Source: Mytilus trossulus (taxonomy: Eukaryota > Mollusca > Bivalvia > Mytilida > Mytilidae). From it: DNA of 64,000 nt. Below are positions 11,037 through 22,606 of the stretch, in pieces. The position numbers were made by a program, and so were the translations under genes. The DNA lies in contig NC_086376.1 in the NCBI RefSeq assembly GCF_036588685.1, forward strand, positions 56,753,166 through 56,817,165, given 5' to 3'. The notes beneath the pieces are model-generated. The model made no database searches, was not told where the DNA came from, and saw only the letters and a list, made by a program, of their open reading frames with translations. Every line of letters begins with the position of its first letter. The first letter of the stretch is position 1.

Positions 11037-12244
11037 TATATGTTCATTACCTTGTCAGTTTAAAATCGATCATGCCCGCTTGCTTAGTACCTATATCCGG
11101 GCGCTGTACGATGATACACGGTGTCGAAGATCGTCAAATTAATCGTCGATGGTTTTTCTGCTTTTAGTGTACTCTTGTGTAATGTAAAACGTAACCATGG
11201 TAACGGTACCTAAATTGCACCGAGGACCCAAATTGCACCTGTTCACAGTATTGATCAACAGATGAAGTGTTTACTGAAAAATCAAAATATACTGAAACGT
11301 CGCTATGCGACGTCATCAAAACGTCTTCTTTTAAGAATGAGCAAATATAATATGTTACAAGTATCCATTTTTAAATAATTGTTCAAAATATTTGAAGAAA
11401 TAAACAACAGCTCTGTTAGATGCGATTTTGCATGGATGCAATTTGGGTACTCCTCATTTCAGAATCATTGATGGTTTGGAGGTCGGTTAATTGTTTAGAC
11501 CAATTTTTCTATGATTCCATATGGAATAAAAATAAAATTGGTATACCGTTATAATAAAGAAGGATACGACTACAAAATAAACACAGAATGTACATTTTTG
11601 CCTTTATCATAAAAAAACTTAGGCGAAAAAAAACCCTGTTAAAAAAGGTGCAATGTTGGTACCGTCACGTTATACTTGTTTCTTTTAATATATGTTTTGA
11701 ATTGTTTAAAAAGCTCAGTAGGGCTTTTTTTTTAAAATGTTTGTTAATATTTCCTTACTTACTGATAACTCGAATAATTCAAGCCCTTTCCGTGTCCGAT
11801 TTTCTCCACACACGTTAATGTAGCCTACGTAGATCAGCGGAAAATAACGACTGAATTATTCGGGTTAACTTACTGACCGTTATATTCCGTAAGCTGATAT
11901 TTTGCTCAATGGGACGATACAAAACTATGAAATGTTAGTGACGAATTGTCTACCTATCGCCGGATTCTAATCCGCTCAGTTTTCTTGTTGATACTTCCGG
12001 ATCCGGTTACCGAAATACAAAACCCCGCAATTTTCTGAATTTTTGTAAAGAACATTCTATTTGGCTGGTACCTAAATAGGTAAACTAATGAATTTAAACT
12101 TAGACTCATTCAAAACTGAGATGTTATACACATGCATCTGGTCGAAGCTGTAGTCTGAAATGCATTTTAAAAATTGAGATTAACACAATTTTTCATGTGA
12201 AAACCACAGGCACTTCCTTTAAATAATTTTTGGGGTTGGCTTTA

Positions 12245-12346
12245 CCACAGGAGTTTGAAATCATATCAATAAGGGGATAAACATATACCAAAGTCGACTA
12301 TCACAGTAGAGCTTCTCCTTATTGATAGGATTTCGAACTCCTGTGG
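12245..12346. repeat. 30-bp-arm inverted repeat
   Basis: Arms CCACAGGAGTTTGAAATCAT... (12245-12274) and ...ATTTCGAACTCCTGTGG (12317-12346) flank a 42-bp spacer. It looks like a small MITE. Confidence 0.7.
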
Positions 12347-12435
12347 CTTTAATATCCACACATGATTGTATAAACATCATGTGTGAGTGATGGCTCAAAA
12401 TAGTAAACATATGCTGCACTAGTCTAAATAAATTC

Positions 12436-12607
12436 TACAACTAATCATTTTTGTCTGCCATTACTGGACATCACATGTACTCAGGTTCCCGTAAAATTTT
12501 GACGTCATAATAATTGAAGCAACAATGGAAAAGTGATTGTTATGTATGAAATCAATAGTTTAAGCAGGATAGATTCCCAGGTCAGCCAGGAATAGCGATA
12601 CGGTGTA
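12436..12607. mobile_element. non-autonomous TIR element, copy 2
   Basis: Shares GGTTCCCGTAAAATTTTGAC and the TTTGTCTGCCATTACTGGAC phrase with copy 1 (5590-5895). The right end AATAGCGATACGGTGTA is well preserved; the left end TACAACTAATCATTTTTGTC is decayed. Confidence 0.6.
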
Positions 12608-12984
12608 TAATTATGACCGACGTCGTCCATGGAAGATGTCCCAGATAAAACAAAGCCTTGCAAGATGTCATAATTATTTGGACTGCACTAAAAAGACCAA
12701 ATAATTGTAACATCTTAAAAGGCTGTGTGTTTTTTCAATCTGTGACATCTTCCTTCATTGGAATTCAGAGTTTGCAAAACCTTTTGATACCCATTGGTCA
12801 TAGTATTGACAAAGCAAGATTATTTGTTAATCCTACAAAATTTTTGCCAGTCCGTCAAAATCTTTTAATTTCATCGTGAAATAAATTCATAAATATATTT
12901 TATCTCAAAAATAACTTTATCTATATTATTTTATTCTTCACATCCAAATAAACAATGAAGGATTGGTTCTGGTCAGCTGATTGT

Positions 12985-13260
12985 TTATTTCAAAGTCATC
13001 TTCACTGTCCATTTCATCATCTGAATTATTTTCTCAGTTGTAGCAGTAATTGTTGGCATCATCAGAACGTTCCACAGCAGATTGTTTGCTAGGGATGGCT
13101 TCATGAACAACTTTAATAGGACATGTGTAGATATCTGCTTTGGTTTATTTAAGATAAAGTTAATTTTGGCGGTCAAGACTGAAATTTGGGTGTTTATTGA
13201 GTGCCATACTTTCACTCCTTTTTCCATCATTTTGTCGATATTTGATGTTGTTTCATGCAT
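12985..13260 (-). pseudogene. unidentified coding-like segment, broken
   Basis: The minus strand encodes METTSNIDKMMEKGVKVWHS and onward to about 13140. From there a shifted frame gives a better-looking text (ADIYTCPIKVVHEAIPSKQS) ending in an acidic tail (NNSDDEMDSEDDFEINNQ) interrupted by one TGA. An AATAAA lies shortly beyond. I do not recognise the family. The frame switch and stop suggest a pseudogene or an old mobile-element gene; chance is possible. Confidence 0.25.
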
Positions 13261-13641
13261 TTCTTATATTTATTAGACTGCAGAGTTACACAAATATGGC
13301 AACACCAAAAAGGTTCGAAAATACATTCTACAATATGTTTATTGATAAATTTTATATAAAGAATGAAGCAAAAAATATTGTGTGCCACAATGGCTCTAAT
13401 ATTTTTCACTCATTGTGATACATTGTATTTCTGGTCAAAATCTGCAAATTGCGCATAGTGCTAGCTAGACCTTCCCAATTACTGTACAATGCATATATGG
13501 CAAACAGAAGATACAGCTATGATAACAAGTGGAATGGTCTAGTTACTTAAAAGAATTTTAATATTTAGATGTGTACAATTGACAACTTAACTTTTCTCAT
13601 CCACTTAAATTTCAAGCAAAATAATTTTTGTATTTCAGGCT

Positions 13642-16600
13642 ATGCCAAAATCCAAAGAATTCATCTCAGACTCGGAATCAGACTCTGATAATGAAGTAAG
13701 AATACATTTATCATCATGTTTATCATGTTTCATTACATATTTTTCTAGTAAATCCAAAACTTGACTTTTAGTTGTACATTTAGCATGCATGTGGTTTATG
13801 GTTTTATTTCCTGTTTTTTCCTCATCCTGAATAGGTAAACTGTATGAAACTAGTGCATCCATCTATGTGACATTCTAAACTCTAACCTGAACCTATAATA
13901 TGTATATTTTTATCAATGAAAACCAAATCCTACACTTTTGTCAACTAAACTAGGTGACGTCATGTATGCTTCCAGCGTAAAATGTAAACACTTGGCTTTT
14001 TAAGGTTACTTGTATGCCTTTGAAATTCAGAATGAAAAAATAAATGAAAAATGTTATTTTAAAAATTTAAATAATTTTTATATTTTTGATATTAATCTAT
14101 GGGGTATTAAATTGAACAGTCAAACCAATATCAGGTGTATAGGGCATTCACAGATGATAAAATAACCATATTTGAGCTACTAAAATTAAAATAATTCAAG
14201 ACCAGTGTAGATTAGCAGTGATTGAACGATTTTGGCAATGGTAGCCGACAGCTTAAATTTTTAAGCCCACCTATATAGTTGGGCTCAAGTAGGATATACG
14301 GTACTATAGTTCCGGCTTTTTTGCCGTAAATTCCTACGCGTATGTATTCATGGGTAATAAAGGTAAAACTGTTTGAATTTTTCATTCTAGTAAAATTAAT
14401 GAGTGAAAGACAGGTTGACAACTTTGAAAATGTTATCGTTGAAATAAGTGGTTGACAGGTTGACAAGTCGACAGGTTGACAATTTTAAAAATGTTATGGT
14501 TGAAATAACAGGTTGACAAGTCGACAGGTTGACAAGTAGACAAGTCGATCTGTCAACTTGTCGACCTGTTATCCGGTCGATCTTAACACTTATAAACTTG
14601 TCGTTTGTCAACCTTTTCATTGTCAAGCTGTAGACCTGTCGATTTTAACACTTGTCGACCTTTTCATTGTCAACCTGTCGACCTTTTCATTGTCAACCTG
14701 TCGACCTGTCGACCTGTTAATATGTCAAAATATATATATATACATGTAAACCGATCTACTTCTAATTTAAACCAATTTACTCCTATTTTCTTCCGATGGA
14801 ACTACAGTACCGTATATCCTACTTGACCCTATAGTTGTATAAGCAAAAAATTAAGTAACCAACACCAAATTTTAGGGGCCATTGGCGAGTGGGCCCTTGC
14901 CATTTTCAAACCCTGATTAGTTTTCATTTAATTATCAGCAGAGATTGGGCATTTTTATTCATATTTAACTCTTCACAGTTCTGCTACAGAATAAAATAAA
15001 ACACATATTCAAGGTTTTGAATTGTAAATCATTTTTAAATAGGTCCAACAAGCTGTTCTAATTAACATGTTTTAGTTTTAATTAATTTCTGCTTGTTCAT
15101 TGATAAAATCTTGAATGTTTGAGTTTGACTGATGTTAAAATAACTTTTGTCAGAGGCAAGGTTCTGTACCAAGTCAGTAATAATCCCTGAATCCTACAAA
15201 ATAGTTCCCTATCTGTTGGACATGTCTTACAATTTTCTAGATCTACATTTGTTAGGATAAAATAGAACTATTTTTTTTTAAATTACATCTTTATTAGTTT
15301 TAATGTACATGTACTTCTGATAATTTTATGAGTAAAAACTCAATTGTTGTAGGCACCTAAGAAAAAGAAAACAAAAGTAGAGAAAAAAGTAGAAAAGAAG
15401 GAACCTCCAAAATCAGCAGCAAGCTCTGCCCCAGGAAAAGCTGGAGAAAGAACTTTTCAGGTAATTTTTCATTTTGAAAACAAACTTACCAGTACTTTCA
15501 TTTGAAAAATTATTGCATGCATTTATTATTGATTTTTGTCCAGCCAATGACAAAAGTGCAGAAAGTTTGACATTGGGATAGTGATCCGGCTACAGCAGTG
15601 TTAGCTAACTACTTAAAAGCTTTAAATTTTAGAAGGCAGAAGACCTGGATGCTTCATACTTTATATATAGATGCCTCATGTTACGAGGTTTTCGTCAGTC
15701 ACATGTCCAATGTCCTTGAGTTAAGATTTTTTGTAAGGTTAAATTCTCTCTTATTATAAGTAATAGTACTATATTTGGTATGTGCCTTTATATTTAGGAC
15801 TATCAATATACATTTTTGTAATATTAATGATTAGTAAAAAAGGCGAGACATTTCAGTGTGTGCACTCTACAAATATAGACAAAATTCACAACCCTTATCC
15901 TACAGAAATAGCTTATACTACTCCTGCTTTCATGTATATCATGTAGGGTGGGCGTCAGTGTCCAATGAACACTTTCTATTTTTATTATTTTTTTTCTCCT
16001 TCAGATTTCTAGGAACAGATGGGTATCAGTTAGCGAGTTCAGAGGCAAAGTGATGGTAGGAATTAGGGAGTTCTATGAAGCTGAGGGTGAATTAAGGCCT
16101 GGAAAAAAAGGTGAAATTTAACCACATTTAATATAGGGATATCAAATAAGATCAATAAAGGTATCAAAGTTGTCAACTCTAAGAAATTGTATGGAATTGG
16201 AACATCCATGTTCTTGAATAGAAAATTAGAAATGTTCTGAAAAATGTTCAACAGAATATGAAAGTTATGGCCTTTTTTAAAATCATTTTTTTTAATCGAA
16301 AAATTCTGGATTTTTTTCTCAATAGTTTACTACCAAAAGTAAAAAATATGGTCAGTGGATATAGGATTAATGTGGTATGAGTGTCAATGAGAGAACTCTC
16401 CATCAAAGTCGCAATTCATAAAAGTATTAAAACCATTATAGGTCAAGGTACGGTCTTCAACATGGAGCCTAGGCTCACACCAAACAGCAAGCAATATAGG
16501 GGCCCCAAAAATTACTAATGTAAAACCATTCAAATGGGAAAACCAACAATCTAATCTATATAAAAAAAACGAGAAACACTTATGAACCACATAAACGGAT

Positions 16601-19600
16601 GACAACTACTGAACAGCAGTGCAAACGATTGAAATTTAACGATTTAATGGTGTGTAAAAGATATTTGGTGATGGGAAACCTTAAGCTCAAAATGAAATTT
16701 GGATGCTGTTTAAAGTCTGTCTTTGCATCTAAACACTTCCTTCATAGATAATTGTATCTTTATGAAATAAGTTACATACATATAAAATTGAGAATGGAAA
16801 TGGGGAATGTGTCAAAGAGACAACAACCCGACCAAAATAAAAAAACACAACAGCAGAAGGTCACCAACAGGTCTTCAATGTAGCGAGAAATTCCCGCACC
16901 CGGAGGCGTCCTTCAGCTGGCCCCTAAACAAATATATACTAGTTCAGTGATAATGAACGCCATACTAATTTCCAAATTGTACACAAGAAACTAAAATTTA
17001 AATAATACAAGACTAACAAAGGCCAGAGGCTCCTGACTTGGGACAGGCGCAAAAATGCGGCGGGGTTAAACATGTTTGTGAGATCTCAACCCTCCCCCTA
17101 TACCTCTAACCAGTGTAGAAAAGTAAAAGCATAACAATACGGACATTAAAATTCAGTTCAAGAGAAGTCTGAGTCTGATGTCAGAAGATGTAACCAAAGA
17201 AAATAAACAAAATGACAATAATACATAAATAACAACAGACTACTAGCAGTTAACTGACATGCCAGCTCCAGACTTCAATTAAACTGACTGAAAGATTATG
17301 ATTTCATCATATGAACATCAGGCACAATCCTTCCCGTAAGGGGTTTAGTATCATACCATCATAACATATATGAGAAGAACATAACCCGTGTCATGCCAAC
17401 AACTGTTTTTAGAATAAATGTGTTTAGTTCCGACGCAAAGACCTTATCAGTGACTCAATATTAACGCCAAAATATGCAATCTTTAATGACTTGACAACAG
17501 TATCGTAATTATATCCCTTCTTAATAAGTCTATTCAAAGGTTTTGTAAGTTTATGAGGTGAATACTGACACCTTTGTGCTTTATGAAGAATATTTCCATA
17601 AAAATTGGATGTGAAATACCTGAACGTATAAAAAGTCTGCATGTTGAGCTATATTTACGAATGGTGTCTTTATACCGATGATAAAATTTAGTAAATGTTT
17701 TGACTAGTTTGTGATATCGAAAACCCTGGTGTAATAATTTTTCAGTAATACATAAATTTCTCTCGTTAAAATCTAAAACATTGTTACATACACGAGCGAA
17801 TCGTACAAGTTGAGATATATAAACACCGTAAGATGGTGACAAGGGAACGTCACCATCTAAAAACGGATAATTAACGATAGGAAATGAAAAATCATCCCTT
17901 TTATCATAAATTTTGTTATTCAGCTTTCCGTTAGTGATATAGATATCAAGATCGAGGAAAGGGCAGTGGTCATTGTTAGTATTAGCTTTATTTAAAGTGA
18001 GTTCACCAGGATAAATTTCATTAATATACATACTGAAGTCGTCATTATTGAGAGCCAAAATATCATCCAAATATCTAAAAGTATTATTAAATTTGTTTAT
18101 CAGATGTTGTTTTGATGGGTCTTTGCTTATTTTTGTCATAAATTGTAACTCGTAACAATACAAAAAGAGGTCCGCAATAAGTGGTGCACAGTTAGTCCCC
18201 ATTGGAATTCCGATAATCTGACGATATACGGAATCCCCAAAGCGAACAAAAATGTTATCTAGTAAAAATTCAAGGGCATATATAGTATCAAAGCATGTCC
18301 AATTAACATAGTTTTTTTGTTTATTGCTACTAAAAAATGACCTAAAAGAGTTTGAACATATATATTCACATTCTGATTTTTTGAATGCCCATTTAATTAG
18401 GTGTGTGAATTTTTTCTTAATGAGAATGTGAGGCAATGTGGTATACAGGGTAGAAAAATCAAAACTTTGAACAGATTCAAAATCACCAATATAAGCATGC
18501 AATTTATCAAGTACTTCCAACGAGTTCTTGACACTCCAAAAGTAATTTATTCCACTATTTTCGAAGGCCTTATTTGAACAATTTATTATAAGGTTTTTAA
18601 TTGTACCAAGTGTGCTGGTAAGAATAATAGACAATTTAGTAGTTGAACAATGACTTGAAGACGAAATAAATCTATATTTGTAAGGGGTTTTGTGTAGCTT
18701 CGGAAGCCAATACATAGTTGGAACTTTCATTGTATTTGGCTCTGCTTGTAAAGCGGAGGCTAAAAGTTTATGTTTGTTACAGATTTCGTTTTCTGAAAAT
18801 GGAGTCAGTTGGAATGTTGGTGAATTGGTGATTTCCTTTTTCAGAACCTCGATGTAAAATTTACGTCAAACAATAATAATATTATTAGCAGCTTTAACGG
18901 CCGGGACAAAAACAAATTCCTTGGCTAGTTCTTTTAGTTTATGTTTGATACGAGAAATAGGTTTATTGTGGTTATAGTTAATAGTAAAATGTTCTTTAAA
19001 ATGTTGAATACGTATATCAACTATCTTCATTACTGAATTAAAAAAGTCCAAAGATTTTTTGTCAGCTTTTTCCCGTTTTATCCATTTCATACAGTAAGTA
19101 TGGAGTGAGTCGTGGATGATATTACGACACTCATTCCAATTAATAATTGACAGGGGACGATATTTAGGTCCTTTACTGAGAAATGATTTTAACTCTCGGT
19201 CTTGAACGATGTTAAGATCTCCTGTTATAACATGGGAAATGGGTCCATAAATATATTCGGAATTACTGCAATTACATGAAGTAGGTGTATTTTCACTGAT
19301 ATTAACATCTTTACACAATTGACTATAATTAAACACAAATTTCCGGGTAGATTTCTTGTAAATATAACAAATAAGAGGTAGCTCAGTATTGTCAAAATAT
19401 AATATGAATGTATTAAATCTTACTATGTTGATGTGCGTATTGATACATGTACTTTTTTTTTACATGAAGCATAGGGTAAAATCAAGTGTACATGATGGTA
19501 GGGTGTTCTTATTCATTATGATTTTTTTTACATCATCTTACTGTAAATAATGAACTAATTATTGATCAATATGTGTATATTTTATTGATTAATATGCGTT

Positions 19601-19963
19601 TATTTTATAGATTTATATGTATATAAAGGTATTGTGAGACAGATCGAGTATAGGTTTGAAATTTAGATGACATTTTTCAAGGAATTACTGCCCTTGGACT
19701 TAACAGTTCATAAAAATTGTACCTGTCTGAATTCTAATAATTATACATATATATTACACGCATGTTAGAAAATTGTAGGAAAGGAGGGGCACCCATGTTG
19801 TCCCAATGCTAAAAGGTGTCATGTTTCTAATTTTAACTTGTATTTCAAAGAAATTTAATGTCATCTTTTTTTTACAGGTATTTCTTTACCTCTGGACCAA
19901 TGGGAAAAGTTGAAGAACCAGTTTGATGACATTGACGAAGCTGTGAGGGAAATGAGCAAATGA
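13642..19963 (+). CDS. SUB1: activated RNA polymerase II coactivator PC4/p15 (SUB1)
   Basis: Four coding exons, all with GT/AG borders and matching phases: 13642-13695, 15353-15460, 16005-16110 and 19878-19963. They give 117 residues. The first exon encodes MPKSKEFISDSESDSDNE, an acidic Ser-rich head as in the family. The second encodes a Lys-rich linker (APKKKKTKVEKKVEKKE...). The last two form the single-stranded-DNA-binding PC4 domain: FQISRNRWVSVSEFRGKVMV, IREFYEAEGELRPGKKGISL, then PLDQWEKLKNQFDDIDEAVR. PC4 is a nuclear protein that binds ssDNA and bridges activators to the basal machinery. An AG at 13637-13638, three bases before the ATG, shows that a non-coding 5' exon exists upstream; it was not identified. 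A foldback element sits in the first coding intron and an antisense retroelement in the last. The coding sequence appears intact. Confidence 0.96.
14252..14855. repeat. foldback element with GTCGAC minisatellite arms
   Basis: The outer arms are inverted copies: GGGCTCAAGTAGGATATACG (about 14281) against CGTATATCCTACTTGACCCT (about 14811), each preceded by CTTAAATTTTTAAGC-like ends. Inside, 14410-14545 is made of ACAGGTTGACAAGTCG-type units, and 14546-14725 of the same units inverted (CTTGTCGACCTGTCAAC). About seven GTCGAC sites are present. It lies in the SUB1 intron. Confidence 0.8.
16366..16616 (+). repeat. family B dispersed repeat
   Basis: AATGTGGTATGAGTGTCAAT, CATTATAGGTCAAGGTACGG and TAAAACCATTCAAATGGGAA align with 22196-22606. 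It lies in the last SUB1 intron. Confidence 0.75.
16783..19455 (-). mobile_element. decayed Penelope-like retroelement with reverse transcriptase
   Basis: Minus-strand coding runs from about 19450 to 17424. Upstream part: a Cys-x-Cys region (SCNCSNSEYIYGPISHVITG) and GPKYRPLSI, then KAANNIIIV and a TGA at 18868-18866. The frame resumes directly and gives the reverse transcriptase: WLPKLHKTPYKYRFI, FDFSTLYTTLPH, GIPMGTNCAPLIADLF and the catalytic FRYLDDIL. Near 17600 the last part moves to another frame, as if one A were lost, and ends with NRLIKKGYNYDTVVKSL and a stop at about 17424. A 640-bp 3' tail follows to 16783. PKLHK, G.PMG and RYLDD fit Penelope-like elements. No GIY-YIG endonuclease is seen downstream, which would fit permuted or endonuclease-poor types; that is inference. 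It lies antisense in the last SUB1 intron and is 5'-truncated near 19455. Confidence 0.78.
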
Positions 19964-20485
19964 AATATGTCAACAAGAACCAACCTTAAAAGACAGATCA
20001 TTTGCTTAAGTGAAAACATTTGTTAAAGACCTATCATTTGTAAAGACCATGGTCTAGTATCATGTTTTGTTAAACTTGATATACATGTACATGTACAGAT
20101 TGAGAAAAAAAGATTCTTCGATAGTTTTAAATACAATGCACAAGTTGATCATGAGGAAAAGTTGATTTATCACTGAAATTTGTTGACATTTTTTTTTTAT
20201 AAAGATGAATTCATAATATTTTATTGGTATACAAATTATCAAGTAAATGAAAAAGTAAGATTTTTAATGTTAAAATGAATTTAATTGTAAAATTTTCTCT
20301 AACTAATGTTGATAATTTATGATGTTTTATACCTTCTAGCCGTCCTTTATTTATGTCATTTATTCTTAAGGTGCTGACTTGCAGTTCCCTGTCTTATGTA
20401 AAATTTACTGCATATTTCTTTGTTGACGTACATTTAGTTGTTGAATGTCTCATACATGTACTATATCAAACATTGTCATGAAAAT

Positions 20486-20491
20486 AATAAA
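20486..20491 (+). terminator. polyadenylation signal of SUB1
   Basis: AATAAA about 520 bp after the SUB1 stop codon. It is the last plus-strand hexamer before clear repeat sequence begins. Confidence 0.6.
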
Positions 20492-20529
20492 ATTATTTTT
20501 GGGCATTATTTTTGCAACTCTTTATCATG

Positions 20530-20607
20530 ATATGCTTGAAGGCACCTTCTAGAAATGCTGTCAACATTATATGCTTGAAGGCACCTTCTAGAAACGCTGT
20601 CAACATT
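20530..20607. repeat. 39-bp tandem duplication
   Basis: Two near-identical copies of a unit beginning ATATGCTTGAAGGCACCTTC, just beyond the SUB1 polyadenylation signal. One base differs (AAATGC versus AAACGC). Confidence 0.9.
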
Positions 20608-20816
20608 TTCATTTTATCTGGAGGTTTGCTTTTTTGTGGCAATATAGTCATGATTGTAGTTGGCAAATTTCTTGTCCCCCTGTTCATCTAGTTGATGGGG
20701 AATTTTTTTTACAGCACTGTCAGCTAGCCATTGTTACTTTATTTTGTGCTTAATACGATAACCCCAGATGAAATTAGAAATGCATCTTTCATTGTGCTAA
20801 CCAAGTGATTGTTATT

Positions 20817-21190
20817 AGTCCCCTACCAATGAAGTCAAATGGGACTTTATGTTTGCACTCTGTCCATCTGTCTGTCCATCCGTCAGTCAGGCAAATCAGT
20901 TTACCACACTTTTTCTATTTGTTCTTGAAGATATTGATTTGATATTTGGTATATTGTTATATCATGACAAGTTTAAGACCAAGCTATATTGTATTTCCGT
21001 CTGATGATATTGTGCAGAGTTTTGGTCCTTGCCTCCTTGGACTTTCACTTAAATAATCAGTTTTTAACACTTTTTTCGTCATGCTTGACTAAGATATTGA
21101 CTTGATATTTGTTATATAGTTTACACAATGACAAGTCATAGATCAAGTTAGCATTTTGTTTCAGTACAATTAATTTATAATCTGTTAGGG
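20817..21190 (+). repeat. dispersed repeat with GTCCCCTACCAATGAAGTCA start
   Basis: Begins with GTCCCCTACCAATGAAGTCA, followed by CTGTCCATCTGTCTGTCCAT. ATATTGATTTGATATTTGGT is repeated internally as ATATTGACTTGATATTTGTT about 160 bp later. I recall similar text from bivalve repeats; there is no second full copy in the window. Confidence 0.4.
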
Positions 21191-21724
21191 GAATATGTAT
21201 TGCCAACTTTAAAAGGTAAAAATTATTAGCATGATGATATCTACAAATCCATTAGCATGCTAAAAAAAAAATTGCAAGTTTTTTTTGCAGAAAATGTAAT
21301 AGCGAGAGAGAAGTTGTAACAGTTATTAGCAAAACAGTTCAACACAATGAGATCTACAAATTATTCAACATTGCAAAATAAAAGTCGTCTATATTTTTTT
21401 ACACATTTAAAAGTTATTTTGCAGAAACTATTATCAAGAGAAACTGTAAAGCAAAAATAGTCAGCCCAAATAACGCTACTATTCAATCAACATGAAAAAT
21501 GAAATATTGGGCTTGCTATTTACCTTTTTTATATATAGTCGATTGAGAATCTTTGAAAAAAACGTAATTATTCTAATATGACATGCTTTTTTGAAAAATC
21601 TCAGTGCCAGTCGTTTGCTTCTTCACAAACAAAAAATGTAGGTTCATGGAAGAGCCAACACAAAAGCTCTACACTTATACACATTGGACATAGAAATAAC
21701 CTTAATTGTCCTAATCAGAATCAA
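21191..21724. other. intergenic, nothing recognised
   Basis: AT-rich sequence without splice-bounded exons or clear repeats. Confidence 0.5.
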
Positions 21725-21878
21725 AATAATTGATGCAAGCTATACCTTATGGTAGTTTTAACATTGGTAGGCATTATATATCGTGTTATTTTAGCTCTCA
21801 CTATTGGGCAAAAATAATTATGAATATAATGCCTACCCATGTTAAAACTACAATAAAGTATAGCTTGCATCAATTATT
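21725..21878. repeat. palindromic MITE-like element
   Basis: Arms of about 55 bp: AATAATTGATGCAAGCTATA...GCATTATA (21725-21780) and its inverse (21825-21878), with a loop of about 44 bp. The arms differ at a few positions only. Confidence 0.85.
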
Positions 21879-22195
21879 TCTTCAACAAAAATAAATGATC
21901 TACCGATCAGTCAGCATGGCAATAATTATCAATTGATCTCTTGTATGAGTTATAGAACTTGGAAGACAGTTTTTTTTCATTTCTGAAACTAAGAAATCGA
22001 GAGAAACTTCAGCCCCAAAAGATCTATGAACAAGTCAACATGGTCATAATCATTAATGATACGAGTTATTGCCCTGGATCACTATGTTTTTTCCCATATT
22101 TGTGTAAACTATAGCAGATAGAGAAAAATTAATTGCTGTTTAAAAGTTAAAAGATGAGCAAAATAAGATCTACAAAATGGATAATTGGTGAAATA

Positions 22196-22606
22196 AGTCA
22201 AATAGATATAGGAAGATGTGGTGTGAGTGCCAATGAGACAACTCTCCATCCAAATAACAATTTAAAAATTAAACCATTATAGGTTAAAGCACGGCCTTCA
22301 ACACGGAGCCTTGGCTCACACCGAACAACAAGCTATAAAGGGCCCCAAAATTACTAGTGTAAAACCATTCAAACGGGAAAACCAACGGTCTAATCTATAT
22401 AAACAAAACGAGAAACGAGAAACACGTATATATTACATAAACAAACGACAACTACTGTACATCAGATTCCTGACTTAGGACAGGTGCAAACATTTGCAGC
22501 GGGATTAAACGTTTTAATGGGCCCAAACCTTCTCCCTTTTTCTGAAACAATAGCATAACATCACAACATAGAAAAACATACGATAAAATATCAATTGGCA
22601 GACTAC
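22196..22606 (+). repeat. family B dispersed repeat, split by an insertion
   Basis: The longest family B copy: GAAGATGTGGTGTGAGTGCC through CCTGACTTAGGACAGGTGCA to AATATCAATTGGCAGAC. The flank at 24107-24250 (TTAACTCAATCAAAAAACG...) reads as its continuation, so the element at 22607-24106 is nested in it. Confidence 0.65.

Larger units (their letters stand above)
9896..12244. other. intergenic region with repeat relics, no host gene seen
   Basis: It contains the LINE relic at 10092 and the family-B' copy at 10946. A weak inverted pair of CCTAAATTGCACC/GCAATTTGGGTAC phrases lies at about 11205 and 11435. An ACTTCCGG motif at 11993-12000 could belong to a promoter between the divergent SERF and SUB1 genes, but no transcript start can be assigned. 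Confidence 0.4.
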
